From positions 1-40,888 of the forward strand of contig JBGOUV010000007.1 of the NCBI GenBank assembly GCA_041477815.1: a stretch of DNA of 40,888 nt. The letters run 5' to 3'. The notes under the pieces are model-generated. The model had not been told where the DNA came from. It saw only the letters and a program-made list of their open reading frames with translations, and searched no databases. This document shows positions 7,289 to 16,200 of the stretch, in pieces. This DNA is from JBGOUV01 sp041477815 (GTDB lineage: Bacteria; Acidobacteriota; Terriglobia; Bryobacterales; JACQDG01). Every line of letters begins with the position of its first letter. The first letter of the stretch is position 1. The translations under genes and the position numbers were made by a program.

Positions 7289-8065
7289 ATGAAACGACGA
7301 ACTATGCTGGCGGCCGGCGCCGCCGCCCTGGCCGCCGCGCCCGAGCCGGGTCCGGCCGACCCGCACTACATGGAGTTGAACTTCTGGCGTCTGCGGAACG
7401 GCAGCCAGATCCGGCGGATGAACGATTTCCTGTCTCAGGTCTACCTGCCCATGTGCCGGCGGGTGGGGATCGGGCCGGTGGGCTTCTTCACCAATGTCAT
7501 CGGTCCCGATAGTCCTTCGATTGTGACGGTAGCGGGCTACCCGTCGCTGGCCCAGATCGAGGCGCTGCACCAGAAGCAGGAGGCCGACGAGGAGTTCCGG
7601 AAGCAGGCGGCGGCGTTCGGGGCGGCGCCGGCTACCGATCCGCCGTATCTGCGCAAGGAGTCGTGGCTGCTGCGCGGTATCCGGTCGGCGCCGCGGATCG
7701 ACCCGCCGGCCACCGCGCCGGGCCGCGCGCCGCGTCTGTTTGAGCTGCGCATCTACGAGTCCCACAACCTGCGGGCCAACCGCGACAAGATCGCCATGTT
7801 CGACCAGGCGGAAATAGCCATCTTCCGCCGCTGCGGTTTGCTGCCGGTCTTCTTCGGCCAGGCCCTCTACGGGGCGCGGCTGCCGAATCTTACTTATATG
7901 GTGGCCTACGACGACATGGCCGGCCGCGAGAAGGCCTGGGCTGCTTTTCGCGACGACCCGGAGTGGAAGAAGATCAGCCAGAAGCCCGGCTGGACCGATC
8001 CCGAGATCGTCACCAATATCAGCAATTCGCTGCTCCGGCCCACGCCGTATTCGCCGATCCGATAG
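7289..8065 (+). CDS. Exported NIPSNAP-family protein
   Basis: 258 aa. An M-K-R-R-T-M-L-A-A-G-A-A-A-L leader resembles a twin-arginine signal. The mature part has two ferredoxin-like NIPSNAP units: one begins H-Y-M-E-L-N-F-W-R-L-R-N-G and the second L-F-E-L-R-I-Y-E-S-H-N-L. The repeated E-L-R-x-Y pattern and a later W-x-x-F-x-x-D-P-E-W-K-K motif are typical. The molecular role is unknown; the family is common in Acidobacteriota and Planctomycetota. The downstream small gene starts 12 bp later with a good GGAGAG, suggesting an operon. Confidence 0.88.
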   Translation: MKRRTMLAAGAAALAAAPEPGPADPHYMELNFWRLRNGSQIRRMNDFLSQVYLPMCRRVGIGPVGFFTNVIGPDSPSIVTVAGYPSLAQIEALHQKQEADEEFRKQAAAFGAAPATDPPYLRKESWLLRGIRSAPRIDPPATAPGRAPRLFELRIYESHNLRANRDKIAMFDQAEIAIFRRCGLLPVFFGQALYGARLPNLTYMVAYDDMAGREKAWAAFRDDPEWKKISQKPGWTDPEIVTNISNSLLRPTPYSPIR

Positions 8066-8077
8066 GAGAGAGGTCCC

Positions 8078-8434
8078 GTGGACGATAAGAATTTCGAGGT
8101 CATTTCCGAGATTACCGGCGAGCGCTACACGGTGGAGTTTCGCTGGCTCCAGACGGCCATTTCGCTGCGTCACAGCGATACGATCGACGTAAAGTTTCTG
8201 GTCAACGGGCAGGGCCAGGTGATGGCGCTGCCGCACGCCCCCCTGGAGCAGGCCTGCCGCCTGGCGGGCGTGCCGCTGACCGACCCGCTCTGCCGCCGCC
8301 TGGCCGCCCGCCACCTCGAGGTGGCGCTCCGCACCGGCGAAGACTCCGAAAAGGAACTGATCACCCTAACCCCGGAACGGGTAGCGGAGTTGGCCCAGGG
8401 CGAGATAACGATGGCCCGAGCGCCTCGGCGCTAG
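8078..8434 (+). CDS. Small protein of unknown function
   Basis: 118 aa from a GTG start with GGAGAG seven bases upstream. It begins M-D-D-K-N-F-E-V-I-S-E-I-T-G-E-R-Y, looks cytoplasmic and alpha/beta, and I recognise no family. It follows the NIPSNAP gene by 12 bp. Its stop codon TAG (8432-8434) is part of the CTAG that bounds repeat element A, so the native 3' end may have been altered when the element arrived. Confidence 0.65.
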   Translation: MDDKNFEVISEITGERYTVEFRWLQTAISLRHSDTIDVKFLVNGQGQVMALPHAPLEQACRLAGVPLTDPLCRRLAARHLEVALRTGEDSEKELITLTPERVAELAQGEITMARAPRR

Positions 8435-8552
8435 CCCGTGGAAAAGTGCCCTGGAGTCACCTGGTGCAAATTTGCACCCGGGAAGTTATTGATTCTGCGA
8501 AGTGAACCTGACCGCAGATTTGCGGTCAGGTCCATTTGCCACCGGCGGCTAG
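8431..8552 (-). repeat. Palindrome-rich mobile repeat, copy A
   Basis: 122 bp from CTAG to CTAG, in inverted orientation relative to copies B and C. It holds a 16-nt palindrome GGTGCAAATTTGCACC (8463-8478), the shared spacer GATTCTGCG, and a second hairpin with an 11-bp stem ACCTGACCGCA and loop GATT (8506-8531). The left end CTAGCCCGTGGAAAAGTG matches the right end of copy C when reversed. Confidence 0.8.
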
Positions 8553-8558
8553 TCTATA

Positions 8559-8676
8559 AGCCCGTGGCAGAAGTGAGATCCGGCAAATTTGCCGCATCCT
8601 CAACCTCGCAGAATCAACGACTTGCCGGTGGCAAATTTGCCAACAAGTCGCGGTCGGAGCACTCTTGCCACGGGCT
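8559..8676 (+). repeat. Palindrome-rich mobile repeat, copy B
   Basis: 118 bp with perfect 11-bp terminal inverted repeats AGCCCGTGGCA / TGCCACGGGCT. Hairpin 1 is CGGCAAATTTGCCG (8581-8594), hairpin 2 is TGGCAAATTTGCCA (8629-8642), and the shared spacer between them reads CGCAGAATCAACGACTTGCC (8607-8626). It sits six bases after copy A, between convergent genes. Copies A and B are arranged head to head. Confidence 0.8.
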
Positions 8677-8683
8677 GGTAGCA

Positions 8684-10132
8684 TTACTGCGCCGGATAGA
8701 CCATCGTCAGGGGATCCGGCAGGGGAATACGCTGCACTGCGCCCAGCTTCTCGAGCGAATGCTGCGGCTTGGTGGGGTCCCCTTTCAAAATGTCCGCCGC
8801 ATTTCCCACGGCCAGGATGACCAGTTCCTCCGGCTTCAGATACTTCTGGGCCACCCGCAACACATCGTCCGCGGTCACCGCCCGGAGCCGTTCCCGATAC
8901 TTGGCCCAGTGGTCGGCCGGCCGCTTGGTGTACTCGTCCGCGGCCAGCGTTCCCGCCACGATCGCCGGCGTCGCGAAGAACCGCGGGAACACCTCCACCG
9001 CGTAGTTGATGGCGGTGGAAAGCTCCTCCGCGCTGACCTTGTCCTTGCGAATCCGGCGGATCTCCTCCAGCACAATGTCCGCCGCCTGGGCGCAGGAGGC
9101 GCTCTTCGACTGGAAGAACGCCCGGAACGTCCCCTCGTACCAGGTCCCCGGCGTCATCAGGGACCCCGCGCTGTAGGCCAGCCCCTCGTCGGAGCGGACG
9201 CGCGACACAATCCGGGAGGTGAAGGCGCCTCCCCCCAGGATGCTATTCATGACCGAGACCGCATACTGATCCGGGTTGTCCCGCGTGATCCCCGGTTGTC
9301 CGAGCGAGACGCGGCACTGGTTGACCTCCGCCTTGTTCACGACGTACACGCCCGGCTGGGGCTTATGCTCGGGCTTGGGCACGGGCGGGACCACGGGCTT
9401 GGTCCCCCCCCATCCCTGGATCGCCGCCTCCAGCTTGGCCAGCATCGCCTGGGTGTCGAAATCCCCGGACACCGCAAAGACGAAATTCGCCGGATGGTAG
9501 TACTTGCGGTGGAACGCCACCAGATCCTCGCGCGTGATCCCCTCGATGGACGCTTTGGTTTCCTGCCAGGTGGAGAAATGCTTCGACCCGCGGAGCAGCC
9601 TGTCCCACTCCCGCGCCTCGATCCCCGTCGTTTGATCGTTCCGCCGCGACATTCCCTGCGCCCGGCGCGCCTTGGCCAGGCTGATCATCTGCGCGTCGAA
9701 CCCCGGGCTCCGCAGCATCTCGAAGAACAGCGCGAGCGACGCGTCCAGGTTCCTGGATAACGTGTTCAGCGACGCCGTCCCCTCCGTATCGCCAATCCCG
9801 CTGTTGATGTTCGCCGCCAGAAAATCGATCTCCTCGTCGAAATCCCGCGGCTGGCGCTTCACGGTCCCGCCGGCCCGGATCTGGTCCCCGGTCATCGCCG
9901 CCAGGCCGATCTTGTCCGGCGGGTCCAGGTATTGCCCGGTCCGGATAGTCACCGCCACGTTCACCAGCGGAAACACGTGGTCCTCCACCAGGTAGGCCAC
10001 CGCCCCGTTCGACAGCACGTGCCGGTACCGCTCCGCCCGGGGCGGCTCGTACTTCAGGGGTTCGAACTTCAACATCTTCGGATGCGACACGATCTGGGCC
10101 GCGAGCAGCGCCCATGCGATTGCGTTCATCAT
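8684..10132 (-). CDS. M16-family peptidase-like subunit lacking the zinc motif
   Basis: 482 aa. The fold matches the M16 (pitrilysin/processing protease) family: Y-R-H-V-L-S-N-G-A-V-A-Y-L-V at 36-49 and an L-A-x-A-D-E-Y-T linker region. Where the zinc motif H-x-x-E-H should be, the sequence is G-L-A-A-M-T-G-D-Q-I (76-85), so it cannot bind the catalytic zinc. In this family such subunits pair with an active one. The gene overlaps the upstream active-subunit gene by four bases (ATGA), consistent with a heterodimer made in equal amounts. The N-terminal about 15 residues are hydrophobic, a short export signal. It is probably periplasmic. Confidence 0.9.
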   Translation of the reverse strand: MMNAIAWALLAAQIVSHPKMLKFEPLKYEPPRAERYRHVLSNGAVAYLVEDHVFPLVNVAVTIRTGQYLDPPDKIGLAAMTGDQIRAGGTVKRQPRDFDEEIDFLAANINSGIGDTEGTASLNTLSRNLDASLALFFEMLRSPGFDAQMISLAKARRAQGMSRRNDQTTGIEAREWDRLLRGSKHFSTWQETKASIEGITREDLVAFHRKYYHPANFVFAVSGDFDTQAMLAKLEAAIQGWGGTKPVVPPVPKPEHKPQPGVYVVNKAEVNQCRVSLGQPGITRDNPDQYAVSVMNSILGGGAFTSRIVSRVRSDEGLAYSAGSLMTPGTWYEGTFRAFFQSKSASCAQAADIVLEEIRRIRKDKVSAEELSTAINYAVEVFPRFFATPAIVAGTLAADEYTKRPADHWAKYRERLRAVTADDVLRVAQKYLKPEELVILAVGNAADILKGDPTKPQHSLEKLGAVQRIPLPDPLTMVYPAQ

Positions 10133-11634
10133 GGTTTCGCCCCCTCCTTGCGATAATACAGAGCCACCGTCCGGTTCTCCGGCGCAAAGTATTTCTTGGC
10201 CACGCGCTGGATGTCGTCCGCCGTCACCGCCTGAAACTTTTCGGAATACTGGTTGATCGTCTGCCAGCTCCCCTGGGCCTCGCTCACCAGCAACTGGATC
10301 ATCAGCCCGAAGTTCGATTGCAGCCTGCGAAAATCCATAGCCTGCTGCTGGTTCTTCACCTTCTGCAGCTCCCGCTCCCCCACCGGAGTGGCCGCCAGCG
10401 CCTCGACCTCCTTATAGATCGCCTTCTCCACTTCCACCGGGTCCTTCCCGGGCCGCGCCGTCCCCACCAGCTCGAAGTATCCCTCGTACTTGAGCCCGCT
10501 CGAGGCGGCGCGCACCGCCGTGGCCAGTTGCTGCTCCAGCACCAGGGACTTGTAGAGCCGTCCGGTCCGCCCGTTCAACAGGTTGGACATCATGAGCAGG
10601 GCCGGCTCGTCGGCGTGGTTGTCGGCCACCGAGTGGTAGCGGATATGGACCTCCGGGTTCGACTCGGCGTAGGCGGTCATCCGCTGCTCGGCCAGTTGCT
10701 TGACTTCCTGGGTACGGACCGGCTCCGGATCCCGCGGCCCCCGTTGCAGCCGTCCGAAGTACTGCTGGGCCAGTTCCTTCGCCCGCGCCGGATCGAAGTC
10801 CCCCACCAGGCACGCGGCCAGGTTGTTCGGCGCGTAGTAGAGCGAAAAGTAGCTCTCCGCTTCCTCGCGCGTGATTCCTTCCAGGTCGCTCGGCCACCCT
10901 ACCACCGGCCAGGAGTACGGCGAGGCCTCCCAGAACATCGCCTCGTACTGCTCCTGGAAACGGCCCGTGGGGGTGGAATCGGTGCGCATGCGGCGCTCCT
11001 CGTGCACCACGTCCCGCTCCGAGTAGAACTCCCGGAACACCGGGTTGAGCAGCCGGTCGGCCTCGATCCAGAACCACAGCTCCAGCTTGTTCGCCGGCAC
11101 GTTGATGAAGTACACCGTATAGTCCTGATCGGTACCGGCATTCAGCGCCGACCCTCCCGCCGACCGGTAAATGCGGTCCAGCTCATCCTTCACGAGGTAG
11201 CCGCGCGCCTTCTTCACCAGGGCGTCGTACTTCTCCACCAGCTCGCGGTGGCGCGGCGTGCGGCTCTTGGGATCTTTGGCGTCCGCGACCTGCCCCCGCC
11301 GCTGCTTCTCGATGAGGGCCTGCTCCTCGCGGCGGATCTCAACCCGCACCGCGTCCATCTCGCGCAGGGTCTTCATCTCTTCGTCGATGTTGGAGGTTCC
11401 GATGGTGCGAGTCCCCTTGAACATCATGTGCTCGAAAAGGTGCGAGATCCCGGTGATGCCGGGCCGCTCGTTGACCGACCCCACGCGGGCCACCCACCCG
11501 ACCGCCACGTTGGGATCTCCCCGCCGGGGCACCAGGAGAAATTTCATGCCGTTAGGGAGGACAAACTCCTCCACCGGCACCTTCTGCCCCCAGGCCGTCA
11601 CGGCCAGGAGCAACACACATGCGGCTAGTCTCAT
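10129..11634 (-). CDS. M16-family zinc metallopeptidase, catalytic subunit
   Basis: 501 aa from the ATG at 11634, chosen because GGAGG precedes it and a signal peptide (M-R-L-A-A-C-V-L-L-L, cleavage after W-G-Q) follows. The zinc motif H65-L-F-E-H69 is inverted HxxEH, with E68 as general base. The distal glutamate is in V-H-E-E-R-R at about 212-213. Between them, residues 80-150 form a charged insertion (coiled-coil-like, Lys/Glu-rich) longer than in many relatives. It should degrade peptides in the periplasm with the noncatalytic partner encoded by the overlapping gene downstream. Confidence 0.93.
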   Translation of the reverse strand: MRLAACVLLLAVTAWGQKVPVEEFVLPNGMKFLLVPRRGDPNVAVGWVARVGSVNERPGITGISHLFEHMMFKGTRTIGTSNIDEEMKTLREMDAVRVEIRREEQALIEKQRRGQVADAKDPKSRTPRHRELVEKYDALVKKARGYLVKDELDRIYRSAGGSALNAGTDQDYTVYFINVPANKLELWFWIEADRLLNPVFREFYSERDVVHEERRMRTDSTPTGRFQEQYEAMFWEASPYSWPVVGWPSDLEGITREEAESYFSLYYAPNNLAACLVGDFDPARAKELAQQYFGRLQRGPRDPEPVRTQEVKQLAEQRMTAYAESNPEVHIRYHSVADNHADEPALLMMSNLLNGRTGRLYKSLVLEQQLATAVRAASSGLKYEGYFELVGTARPGKDPVEVEKAIYKEVEALAATPVGERELQKVKNQQQAMDFRRLQSNFGLMIQLLVSEAQGSWQTINQYSEKFQAVTADDIQRVAKKYFAPENRTVALYYRKEGAKP

Positions 11635-11676
11635 AATCCTCCGGCGGCGATGGCCGCAGGCCATAACGAGGGATGA

Positions 11677-11762
11677 AAATGTGGGGCGGCCCGGCACACC
11701 TGCCGGACTTGGGAAAGCCGGGCCTGGGGGCCCGGCGCGGCCCGCGGGGCCGCCCCACATTT
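11677..11762. repeat. Large branched G+C-rich palindrome
   Basis: 86 bp. Perfect 16-bp outer arms AAATGTGGGGCGGCCC (11677-11692) and GGGCCGCCCCACATTT (11747-11762) enclose two smaller hairpins, CCGGCA-CACC-TGCCGG and GCCGGGCC-TGG-GGGCCCGGC. It lies between the sigma factor and M16 genes, both on the minus strand, so it may stop or slow transcription, or protect mRNA ends. The look is that of a repetitive extragenic palindrome. Confidence 0.75.
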
Positions 11763-11793
11763 GCCTGGGAGCGGATGGAGCGCCATTAGAAGT

Positions 11794-12615
11794 CTAATAG
11801 TGACTCACCTCGCGCAGAAAAGTCATCAGTGCTTCGTGAAATTTCGCACCTTCCCCGAGCACCGGATCCACCGCCCTGACGATCCGCAGCCTTTGGTCCA
11901 GGGTCTTCGCCCGCTCCTCGGGGGGCGACGCCTGCTGCAACTCGATCCCGAACAGCGCCTTCTGGGTCTCGCGGTGATCTCCGTGCAGCCAGGTATGGAA
12001 GCCCGCGCACTGGGCGCACGACCCCGCTTTGTTGATCAGCGTGCACCGGCTGGAGAAGCACTCGTTCAGAGCCTGCCGGGCCTGGTCGACGCGGAACCGG
12101 ATCGCCGCCGCCGTGGTCTCCAGCACCTCCCCCGCCTCCTCCGGCGTGAACTCGTGCACCTCCACCAGGAGCAGCGCCGCTGCCTCAGGCGCCAACAGCG
12201 TCCGTCCCATGCAGGTGAAGCAGAAGTCGATGTGCTCGGGGATGTCGTAGGTGGTGTGGATCCGGGTCCCATGCAGCTTCTCCAGCCGGCTCCGCTCCGC
12301 GGCCATGTCCCCCAACCGCTGCCCTGCCCACAACTGCGCATCCGGATCCCAGGGCGGCCGGGCCTTCAAGTACTCCAAGGCCACCCGCGCGGCCAGGCGA
12401 AAGATCCAGACCCGGAAACTCGAGGCCCCGACGAACTGTTCGATCTCTTCCAGGGCCTGGATCGCAGTCTCCTGGGCCATATCCTCCGCCTCCGACCGCG
12501 AGGCGGTCAGACGGTGCAGGAACGCCGCCAGCGGCTTCTCCACCGGCTCGTACAGCTCGGAGAACGCGCCGCGATCGCCGGCTTTCGCTCTGCCGATTAA
12601 GTCCGCCTCCAACAA
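11794..12615 (-). CDS. ECF-type RNA polymerase sigma factor with a cysteine-rich C-terminal region
   Basis: 273 aa from a TTG start with GAGG eight bases upstream. Region 2 is at about 5-85 (S-E-A-E-D-M-A-Q-E-T, then F-R-V-W-I-F-R-L-A-A), the helix pair that binds core polymerase and the -10 element. Region 4 is at about 140-188 (F-T-P-E-E-A-G-E-V-L-E, helix-turn-helix). Between and after them are C132-F-T-C135, C186, C191 and C200-A-Q-C203, a likely metal or redox site. The last 60 residues extend beyond a minimal ECF factor. No anti-sigma gene is adjacent. The M16 genes lie downstream beyond a large palindrome. Confidence 0.85.
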   Translation of the reverse strand: MLEADLIGRAKAGDRGAFSELYEPVEKPLAAFLHRLTASRSEAEDMAQETAIQALEEIEQFVGASSFRVWIFRLAARVALEYLKARPPWDPDAQLWAGQRLGDMAAERSRLEKLHGTRIHTTYDIPEHIDFCFTCMGRTLLAPEAAALLLVEVHEFTPEEAGEVLETTAAAIRFRVDQARQALNECFSSRCTLINKAGSCAQCAGFHTWLHGDHRETQKALFGIELQQASPPEERAKTLDQRLRIVRAVDPVLGEGAKFHEALMTFLREVSHY

Positions 12616-12639
12616 GTGCTATCCTCTCTCCGGCAAGCC

Positions 12640-12885
12640 ATGCCCGCCAACCTCACGCCCGATTATCTGACGGCCGAGCGGGAATGCAAGAGTGCCCAGT
12701 CCCATGCGGAACGAGTCACCGCCCGGGAGCGCATGCTCGCCACGGTCCCCAAGCATAAGGGGACCGAGAAGCTCCAGGCGGATCTCAAACGCCGCCTCTC
12801 CCAGGCCCGCAAAGAATCGGCCAGGAAAGGCGCCGCCCACTCCAATTCATTCTATCTGGTCGAACAGAAATTCAGGATGGAGTGA
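12640..12885 (+). pseudogene. Truncated N-terminus of an Obg/DRG-like TGS GTPase
   Basis: 81 codons reading M-P-A-N-L-T-P-D-Y-L-T-A-E, then P-K-H-K-G-T-E-K-L-Q-A-D-L-K-R-R-L-S. This is the conserved N-terminal helical region of the TGS-domain GTPases related to DRG/Obg. In full-length relatives the G1 loop (G-x-P-N-x-G-K-S) follows shortly after the Y-x-V-E segment. Here the frame stops eight codons after Y-L-V-E-Q, before any GTP-binding motif. An IS630 fragment lies 150 bp downstream, so insertion and deletion likely removed the rest. Confidence 0.75.
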
Positions 12886-13029
12886 GCGCCCCACGCCGCA
12901 TGCAGCCCGGCGCGCCGGTCCGCCGGCGACTTTGCGGCGCGGCTGCTGCAGGCCGTTCGGGACCTTCTACGAAGCCGGCCTCGCCGAAAGCGGAACCGTA
13001 AGCAAGGATAAGGGTCGTGGAACTGGCAG

Positions 13030-13235
13030 ATGGCCGGCTCACCGCATCAAGACATTTAGACTCTCGCGGGACCCGCGCCTTCTGGAGAAGTTGACAAATG
13101 TGGTGGGGCTGTACGTGATATCCGCCGCCACGGGCCATCCTCTTGTGCGTGGATGAAAAAAGCCGCATTCAGGCGCTGGACCGCACCACCCCGGGCTTGC
13201 CGTTGAAAAAGGGCCGCTGCGGCCATTCTGACTTC
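13030..13235 (+). mobile_element. IS630-family transposase remnant, frameshifted
   Basis: The frame 13039-13158 reads H-R-I-K-T-F-R-L-S-R-D-P-R-L-L-E-K-L, then V-V-G-L-Y, and the neighbouring frame continues L-C-V-D-E-K-S-R-I-Q-A-L-D-R-T-T-P-G-L-P-L. Together these match the central part of IS630-type DDE transposases, whose first catalytic Asp lies in C-V-D-E-K-S. A one- to two-base shift near 13140 breaks the gene. No inverted repeats or complete ends could be seen, so it is dead. Confidence 0.8.
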
Positions 13236-13252
13236 TGTCTTCCCTGGCCTGC

Positions 13253-16200
13253 TTAGAACTCGAGTTTCAGCGCCAATTGGAGGTTGCGTTGAGTGCCCTT
13301 GCTGGTGATGACTCCGAAGCTCCCCGGCTGCGAGACATCGGTTCCCGGCCCGTTCCATATCGGATGGTTCGGGGCGTTGAACCCCTCCACGCGGAATTCC
13401 GCGCGGGCCTTCTCATGAATTTGGAATTTCTTGAACAGAGAAGCGTCGAAGGCGCGCGTGCCCGGCGGGCGGAGATCGGGCGAGGTCCGCGAGGTGTTGC
13501 CGAAGGTGAAGTTCCCGGCCTGCGAGAAGGTGGTTTGGTCGAAGAACGAGTTCAGGCGGTCGGCGATCGGCCCGTCCTTCTTGGCCGACTTGCCGTTGTT
13601 GTTGGGCCGCTGCCCGGGCGAACCGAGGTTGGTGAAGTTGCCTCCGTTGCTGATCTGCAGGGGGATCGCCGTCTGGAACGTGATGATGCCGTTCACCTGC
13701 CAGCCGCCGAGAATCCAGTCGACCGGCGCCGGAGCCGACCTCAGAAACGTCCGGTTCTTCCCGAAAGGCAGCTCGTAGTTAGCGCTGATGACCAGGCGGC
13801 TGGAGACGTCCTGGGCGGAGAGGGACCGCTCGGCTTTGCGGTTATAGAAGTCCTGCTTCTGGCCCGCCGCCCCCAGAAAGGTTACGGTCTGGGAGGCGTC
13901 ATCAATGAGCTTGCCGCCGGTATAGCTGAGCTGCAGGTTCAACCCGTGGGAGTAGCGCTTATTCACACCTAGGGTAAAAGAGTGGTAAAGCGAATTTGCC
14001 TGCGGCTTGCGGAACGCATTCACGCTCTGATATTGCGGGTACGCCCGCAGCAGTTGATTGTAGGCCACCCGCGGCTGGCTGAGAGGCGAGGTGGGATTGG
14101 TGATGACGCCGAAGAACGGATTCACCACCTGGTTGGAGCCGAGCAACTGGTTTCCCAGGGCGAAGTAGGACGCCGGCAACTGGTTGTAGGTCATGTTGCT
14201 CTCACCGTCGATCAGGTGATTCCCCTTGCTGCCAAGGTATCCGAGCTCGATGACGAATCCGGCGCCGAGGTTCCGCTGCAGATTGGCGTTCCACTGCTGG
14301 ATGATCGGATTCACATAGTCGTTGAAGAAGCTGGCGTCGATGCCGAGGCCGAGCTGCGTGGCTTCCCCGCCGGCCGCGCCCTCGGGCCGGTTAAACCCGA
14401 GCGGGAATGGATTCCGCAGAGTCGCCACCGGCGTTACCCCGCCGTCGAGGGAAGTGGTGATGCCGGTGCTGCTGGTGAACCCTTGGGTCCCCGAGCTCCC
14501 CGAGGTGCCCGACGCCTGCAGCACCGAGGAGGAATACAGAACCGCGTAAGCGCCGCGGAATACCGTTTTTGGGTCGATCTGGTAGGCAAAGCCGAACCGG
14601 GGCCCCCAATTGTTGAGATCGGTCGGCGTCTGGCGGCGATGCTCGGGGGTCACGAACCGCATCGCCCCCACCAGGTTGGGGAAGGCGGCCACCTTGCCGG
14701 CGATAGGAGACTTGGCGTCAATCTCCCAGTAGCTCATGCGATTGTAGCGTTCCGTCCGGGGAATATCGACGTCCCAGCGCAAGCCCACGTTGAGCGTCAG
14801 CTTCGGGGTGACCTTCCAATCGTCCTGGATATAGAAGCCCCAGTAGGAGCTGGCCGTGGCGCCGGAGAAGGTGTGCGAGAGCTGGCCGCCGCCCAGCATA
14901 CCCAGCAGGTACGAGGCCATGCCCGCTCCCTGCGTGGTGGAGTTGGCCGCGCCCACCTGCCGCTGCGTCCAGCCGTTATTGAACGTATAGTTCCCGGACG
15001 GCTGGCCATGCTGGGTAAAATTGATGAACAGCTTGCGATACTCGACGCCCCCCTTGACCGTGTGTCGGGCAAAGACCTTCGTCAGATCGGCCCGCGTGTC
15101 GTGGCCGGAGGGCTGAATCCGTTGCGTGGAGAAGGTGGCCTGCCCGAGGGACGTGACGCCATTGGTGCCCCCGATATCCATTCTCGGGAATTCGATAGCC
15201 TGCTCCGCCGCCGCGGCCGCCACGGCCTGCGGGAACCCGAGCCCTTGCAGGTCGACGCCCCGGGAAAATGGATCCTTGTGGTTGATCTTGCGCGCAAATC
15301 CATAGCTGAAGTTGAGAATGGTGGAGGGGTTGAACGTATAGACCGAGTTGAGCGCGACGTTATAGGCGGTGTTATAGCTCACGCCGTCTCCGATCGGGGT
15401 GGCGACGTTGCCGAAGCCGTTAAAAGGAAAGTTCGGCCCATTGGAATAGGACCCGCGCGCCCAAGTCCGGAAGCGCTCGCTGAAGTTGTGGTCGAGCCGG
15501 GAGTCGAATCGATCGTCGCTGCTCCGCCCTTTGCCGGCGGTGAAGAAGTTGTTTTGAACGGTGTACTGGTTGGTCGGCACGGCGTTCGGCCGGGGCCAGT
15601 ACTGGAGCATGTTCAGAGCCACCGGGTCCATCCGCTCGCGCGGAATCCGGTTGCCTGCAAAGGGCTGGCGGATCCAGTTGCCCGCCGCGTCCTGCGCGAC
15701 GTTGAGAGGGTCGTAAATCGTGATCGCCTGCCCGTTGCCATTCCGAAAGTCCGAAAAGTCGCCGTTTTTCCACGTCTCCAGGGGAACGGTGGCGGTTCCG
15801 GTGGACTCGCTGCGCGTGCGGGTGCTCTGCTCGGCAAAGAAAAAGAAGGTGCGATTTCTGCCGTCATACAGCTTGGGAAGAAATACGGGGCCGCCGGCTG
15901 TGCCCCCGAACTGATTCCGCTGGAACGCTCCCAGTTTGACGCCGTTCCGGTTATTGCTCCAGCTATTGGCATCGAGCTTGCTGTTGCGCAGGTACTCGAA
16001 CACCGAGCCGTGGAGGGCGTTGGTCCCCGAGCGGGTGGCCACCGTGATCACGCCGCCGCCGGTCCGGCCGAATTCGGCGGCCACGGCGTTGGTGATGACG
16101 GCGAACTCCTCGACCGTGTCCACGATCGGCTGGTAGCCTGTATCGTTAATGCTGACGTTATTCTCAGGCACGATGATGGAAGCCCCGTCGATCGTGATTT

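Noticed and set aside
8463..8642. AAATTTGC palindromes as operators of a local regulator
   Set aside because: They lie between convergent genes with no promoter, and the same architecture recurs 28 kb away within a bounded repeat.
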